From assembly GCA_035528905.1 (NCBI GenBank), contig DATKXU010000076.1, forward strand, positions 1 to 8,152: a stretch of 8,152 bases of DNA, read 5' to 3'. Shown here piece by piece: positions 4,547 to 8,152 of the stretch (its first letter is position 1; the number at the start of each line of letters is the position of its first letter). Position numbers and translations under genes: made by a program. Source of the DNA: DATKXU01 sp035528905. GTDB lineage: Bacteria > Armatimonadota > UBA5829 > DTJY01. The notes below the pieces were generated by a model. The model was not told where the DNA came from. It did not search any database and worked only from the letters and a program-made list of their open reading frames with translations.

Positions 4547-6040
4547 GGCGCCGTCTGTAGGCGGCACCGCGGGAAGCGTCAGGGCCAGCTCCGCCGCCAG
4601 CGGTTTCGTCGAGCGGTTGTACTCGTCGAGCGTGCCTGCGACGCAGGGATCCTGGATGAGCAGGCGCTCCTTCACGGTGCGCAGCGCCCTGCGGGACGCT
4701 TCGGGGATTCGCTCGTTCTGCGGGAGGTAGACCTCCCTGTACTTCTTCAGCACCCCCGGGTCGCGGTCGAACACGCCGTCGTTGATTATGTCCACTGGAC
4801 GCTTGTCCTTGTCGGGGAGCTTGTTGTAAAAGGCCTGGTAAGCTCTGATCGCGTTGCGCCCGAGGACGAGGTCCCACACGGAGATGTATATCGCCCGATC
4901 CGCCTCGACTACTCTTGCCGGTCGCCTCGCCAGCTTGCCCAGCTCGTAGAGTGCGGTGAACTTCGGATTCTTCAGGTCGCTCAGGTACCAGTTGCAGAGA
5001 AAGAGCGTGTTGACCCCCTGTTCCCAGGTCTCGATGCCCTGGTTCAATATTCGCTCGTTCGTCAGCATTTGCAGGTAAGGGCCGTCTATCTCGTTTGCCA
5101 CGTCAACCCTGCCCTGGGACACTCCGCGGAGGTAATCGCACGTGAACCTGTGCGGATAGATCGGCGAGTCTGCAACAAAGAGCCGGTCGCATACGTCGAA
5201 GAACCTCGCACAGTTTGCCGTGCGGCGCGAGCGAGCACGGTCCCATATACAGCCTGTCTGCATGCCGAACTTCGCCTTGGGATCTCCTTTCTTGAGCGCG
5301 TTGCTCATAATGCAGAAGAAGCGCCTCAGACAGTGCTCGAAATAGAGCTCCTGCGCCGTGGGATGGGCTTTCACGAGGTCAATCTCATTCCAGGACTTGT
5401 ACTCAGTGCCCCATTTCCGGTTCAGTGCGTGGATTGACCCGTACTCCTTCTTCGCCCAAGAGACGAACCCCGTCTTAGCGGCAGGCGAGTAATCAATCTG
5501 CTTCAAGTACTCGCTCTCCACGGATGGGGTGAACGCCGCGGTGAAGCACACAATCCTGCCGCTCCCGAACCTCTCGCGGCAGTGGCACCCGACGGCCTCG
5601 TAGAAATGGGCCATGCGCCGAAGGACCTCGCGGTTTGCGATGGACGGGGTGCCGATCTTCTGAGGCTCCAGGATGAACGGCTCGCCGGATACACCGCACG
5701 CCAGATGCTCCTCCTGCACCCAGTACGGCTTAAACTCCAAGGCAAGGGTCGCATTCACGCGCACGAAGACTACTAAGCCCTTCGTCAAGGCAGCCTCGAC
5801 GACGCGATCCAACTGCGAGAAGTCGTAGGACCCGTCCTCCCGGACGGTGTTCCAGTGAATGTCGGTGGAAAGGCCGTTGAACCCGCGGCCCTTCATCACA
5901 TCTATTAGCTCGCGAGTGAGCGCAGGGTCCTTAGCTTCGGCCATGTTGGACCATACCGTGTGTACGTAGTATCGCCCGGCCGCGCCGGCCGTCGTCGGAA
6001 GGAGTAGGAGTATCGAAAGTGTAAGAGCTAGTTTCTTCAT
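4544..6040 (-). CDS. Secreted GH42-like / clan GH-A-like glycoside hydrolase
   Basis: The protein has 498 residues. Residues 1-20 are a clear signal peptide (Lys-Lys, hydrophobic core, cleavage likely after AGA), so it is exported. The rest resembles a (beta/alpha)8 barrel of the beta-galactosidase GH42 type. The stretch STDIHWNTVREDGSYDF (58-74), then the LDRVV helix and GLVVFVRV (88-95), is the usual early part of such barrels. WAKKEYGSIHALNRKWGTEY (195-214) is very like the GH42 helix with YG..ALN..WGT. Candidate acid/base is Glu175 or Glu177 in SVESEY, and candidate nucleophile is Glu317 in ANEIDG; both are assigned only by position. About a dozen cysteines are unusual. The convergent importer suggests a shared glycan substrate. 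The start is fixed by an in-frame TAA four codons upstream (6050-6052); the only SD-like bases (AAGAGG) are very close to the ATG. Confidence 0.72.
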   Translation of the reverse strand: MKKLALTLSILLLLPTTAGAAGRYYVHTVWSNMAEAKDPALTRELIDVMKGRGFNGLSTDIHWNTVREDGSYDFSQLDRVVEAALTKGLVVFVRVNATLALEFKPYWVQEEHLACGVSGEPFILEPQKIGTPSIANREVLRRMAHFYEAVGCHCRERFGSGRIVCFTAAFTPSVESEYLKQIDYSPAAKTGFVSWAKKEYGSIHALNRKWGTEYKSWNEIDLVKAHPTAQELYFEHCLRRFFCIMSNALKKGDPKAKFGMQTGCIWDRARSRRTANCARFFDVCDRLFVADSPIYPHRFTCDYLRGVSQGRVDVANEIDGPYLQMLTNERILNQGIETWEQGVNTLFLCNWYLSDLKNPKFTALYELGKLARRPARVVEADRAIYISVWDLVLGRNAIRAYQAFYNKLPDKDKRPVDIINDGVFDRDPGVLKKYREVYLPQNERIPEASRRALRTVKERLLIQDPCVAGTLDEYNRSTKPLAAELALTLPAVPPTDGA

Positions 6041-6202
6041 GCCTCTTCGTTACCCGGCGCGGCCCATATATCCTGCCTGACACCGATGCGGCGCCCGCGT
6101 GCAGCGGCCCCAGGTGGATTTTGCGTCGGAACTGGGTACACTCTTAGTAGCGGCCCCAGGGCTAGCTCGTACAGCAACCGACGCACATCGAGGAATTCGC
6201 CA
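6041..6202. other. Divergent intergenic region between the hydrolase and sensor genes
   Basis: These 162 bp must hold the promoters of both divergent genes. On the minus strand a TATATG hexamer (plus 6065-6070) lies 24 bases upstream of the hydrolase ATG and could be a -10 box, but no -35 partner fits. On the plus strand TTGCGT at 6121-6126 with TTAGTA 17 bases later is only a weak pair. No small gene or RNA was recognised. Confidence 0.35.
6190..6195 (+). promoter_or_regulatory. Ribosome binding site deciding a TTG start
   Basis: GAGGAA ends seven bases before TTG at 6203. No ATG or GTG occurs in the sensor frame between the upstream region and the first PAS domain, so this site is the best support for a TTG start. 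Confidence 0.55.
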
Positions 6203-8152
6203 TTGGACCGAGGTAATAGATCAAGTAAACGCCAGACCGGCCTCATACCCGAGGAGGACCTCCAGAACGTCCTTCGCTCGCTCGTTATCGAATGCCCGCT
6301 GAGCACCTGGATCGCGGATAGGAACGGCACCCTCGTGTTCGAGAACGCCGCGAACAGAAAGCTCTTCGGAGTCGAGCGCGACGAGGAAGTGGCGGGCAAG
6401 TACAATATTCTAGAGGATGAGCAGATCGCCCGGCAAGGCTTCGCGCCGCAGGTCAGAAGCGTGTTCCAGGATGGCGGACACACCCGGTTCACCATAGAGT
6501 ATGACCTCCCCCAGGTAAAGCGCGTAACTTCCGCGCAGCCGACACGTAAGGTGCTCCGCACGTATCTATTTGCCATCAAGGATGAGGCAGGCCGAGTCCA
6601 GTATGTGGTGGTACAGCATGAGGACTACACCGACACGTGGCGGGCGGAGAAATCGCTGGCCGCATCGGAGGCCCGATACCGGGCCATAGTGCAGGATCAG
6701 ACCGAGCTCATCTGCCGTTTTCTGCCTGACACGACGCTTACCTTCGTCAACGATGCCTATTGCCGCTATTTCGGCAGGACATACGAGGAGCTGATCGGGT
6801 ACAGCTTCTTGCAGCTCATCCCCGAAGCAGACCGCGAAGGGGTGAAGGATTACCTCGCCTCCCTCAGTCGAGAGCACCCGGTTGGGATGTACGAGCACCC
6901 CGTCTTAGCGCCGGGCGCTGAGACTCGCTGGCAGCAGTGGAGCGACCGGGCGATATTCGACGAAACGGGCCGATTAGTCGAGTTCCAATCGGTAGGGCGC
7001 GACATCACCGACCGCAGGCAAATGGAGGAAGAGCTGCGGTATCACATAGAGTTCCAGAAGCTCATCACCAACATATCAACACATTTCATCAATCTCCCAT
7101 TGGATGAAATTGATAATGGGATCAAGCAGGCCCTTTGCCAGATAGGAGAATTCGCGGGAGTTGACCGCAGCTACCTCCTTGTGTTCTCGGATGACTTAAC
7201 GACAATCGAAAGCGGTCAGGCGTGGGCGGCGGAGGGCCTGGAAGTGGCGCCTAGCTCTATGGTAGGGCTGTCCCTTCAGGCTTTCCCTTGGATCATGGAG
7301 AGATTTAAACGATTTGAGGTAATTCATGTTCCCCGGTTGGCCGACCTCCCGCCCGAGGCGCGTCCCGAGCAAGAGCTTATACAGCCGTTTGCGATGCAAT
7401 CGTTCATTGCCGTCCCCATGGCTTATCAAGGATCTCTCGTTGGAATTCTTGGCTTCGGTTCGGTGCGGACAGAGAAGACATGGTCGGAAGAAACTATCAT
7501 GCTGCTCAAAATAGTTGGAGAGATCTTCGCAATTGCTCTAGAGCGCAAGGGGGTGGAGGAAGAGCTGCGCAGGTCGGAGGAGAATCTGCGTACTATTTTT
7601 GACTATATGCCGGCGGCTACCTTCGCATACGACCGGGACGCAGTGATTGTACAGGCCAATCCTGCATGTGAGCGTTTCTTCGGCTTCCCTGCAGAACGCA
7701 TGGTAGGCAGGTCCATGTTCGAGACATTTGCCAGGCCGGAGGATCGCGCGAGGAGAGAGGAAGTCATCGCGCGGGTATTCTCAGGGGAAGTAGCAGAAGG
7801 AATAGAGTGGCAAGACGTGCGCGCCGACGGCACGGCGATCTACGTTCTGACGAATTCCGCTCCGGTGTACGATGCCTCAGGACGGGTAACGATGGGCCTC
7901 AGCTTGGGCATTGACATCACAGAGCGCAAGCTTGCCGAGCAGAGGAGGCGCGAACTCGAGGAACATAAGCGGGAGTTCTACCGCCGCACGATTATGGCGG
8001 CCACCGAAGGCAAGCTGGTGATAACCGAACGAGATGAGATACACAAGCTCATGGGCCCTTCCACAGGATCGTGGAACATCGTCAGCGCAGAGGACTTGGG
8101 TTCGATCAGGCACGCTGTGGCCCCAGCCGCCCGGTCAATAGGGATGGACGAG
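6203..8152 (+). CDS. PAS-PAS-GAF-PAS sensor protein, probably with a C-terminal RsbW-type ATPase, 3' truncated
   Basis: 650 residues are visible and the frame is still open at the window end. The order of domains is PAS 1 (about 20-150; STWIADRNGTLVFENAAN), PAS 2 (about 154-270; opens ASEARYRAIV, closes GRDITDRR), GAF (about 284-450), PAS 3 (about 456-575; RRSEENLRTIFDYMPA, closes GIDITERK), a short coiled-coil linker, then FYRRTIMAATEGKL (592-605) and SAEDLGSIRHAV near the end. The last stretch resembles the lead-in to HATPase_c_2 anti-sigma (RsbW/SpoIIAB-like) domains rather than a histidine-kinase dimerisation helix; no His box is visible. The inferred role is a cytoplasmic sensor feeding a serine-kinase or anti-sigma output. 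No membrane segment is present. The TTG start is chosen from the Shine-Dalgarno at 6190; the frame is open further upstream without an ATG or GTG. Confidence 0.8.
   Translation, partial: MDRGNRSSKRQTGLIPEEDLQNVLRSLVIECPLSTWIADRNGTLVFENAANRKLFGVERDEEVAGKYNILEDEQIARQGFAPQVRSVFQDGGHTRFTIEYDLPQVKRVTSAQPTRKVLRTYLFAIKDEAGRVQYVVVQHEDYTDTWRAEKSLAASEARYRAIVQDQTELICRFLPDTTLTFVNDAYCRYFGRTYEELIGYSFLQLIPEADREGVKDYLASLSREHPVGMYEHPVLAPGAETRWQQWSDRAIFDETGRLVEFQSVGRDITDRRQMEEELRYHIEFQKLITNISTHFINLPLDEIDNGIKQALCQIGEFAGVDRSYLLVFSDDLTTIESGQAWAAEGLEVAPSSMVGLSLQAFPWIMERFKRFEVIHVPRLADLPPEARPEQELIQPFAMQSFIAVPMAYQGSLVGILGFGSVRTEKTWSEETIMLLKIVGEIFAIALERKGVEEELRRSEENLRTIFDYMPAATFAYDRDAVIVQANPACERFFGFPAERMVGRSMFETFARPEDRARREEVIARVFSGEVAEGIEWQDVRADGTAIYVLTNSAPVYDASGRVTMGLSLGIDITERKLAEQRRRELEEHKREFYRRTIMAATEGKLVITERDEIHKLMGPSTGSWNIVSAEDLGSIRHAVAPAARSIGMDE

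Noticed and set aside
3754..4560. A 268-codon frame overlapping the second permease
   Set aside because: It is a +2 shadow of the permease gene, rich in His/Arg/Ala with no membrane segments. The permease frame carries the EAA motif.
6037..6579. A 180-codon minus-strand frame at the start of the sensor gene
   Set aside because: It is antisense to the first PAS domain and overlaps the hydrolase start by four bases. No domain is visible.

Overview
The window is bacterial, GC-rich and gene-dense. It carries a carbohydrate ABC importer, a secreted glycoside-hydrolase-like protein and a multi-PAS sensor that is probably linked to an RsbW-type kinase module. No 16S or other lineage marker is present. 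The large PAS/GAF sensor, the ATPase-less sugar importer and the dispersed repeats suggest an environmental heterotroph. A phylum such as Armatimonadota or a similar group is only a guess.

Layout: (1) 2-676, + strand: C-terminal part of a TaqI/Eco57I-type adenine-N6 methyltransferase or type IIG restriction-modification enzyme, cut by the window edge. (2) 821-4525, + strand: an importer operon of family 1 sugar-binding protein, MalF-like permease and MalG-like permease. No ATPase gene is present, so a shared ATPase elsewhere is likely. (3) 2093-2781: an insertion-rich gap between the binding-protein gene and the first permease. It holds a 72-nt hairpin built of nine phased octamers, a degenerate copy of the permease 5' end, and a DUF559 nuclease gene. 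The nuclease gene is enclosed in bipartite inverted repeats, has its own Shine-Dalgarno, and its stop codon lies inside the Shine-Dalgarno of the permease. (4) 4544-6040, - strand: a secreted GH42-like/clan GH-A-like protein, convergent with the operon across 18 bp. (5) 6203-8152, + strand: a PAS-PAS-GAF-PAS sensor read from a TTG start, running off the right edge into what looks like an anti-sigma-type ATPase module.

The importer and the secreted hydrolase probably serve the same purpose, which is breaking down and taking up an unidentified glycan. The most unusual part is the 2.1-2.78 kb gap. It looks as if a repeat-bounded selfish nuclease cassette entered the operon at the permease start, and the operon survived because the cassette is translationally in line with it. 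No RNA genes and no CRISPR array were seen.
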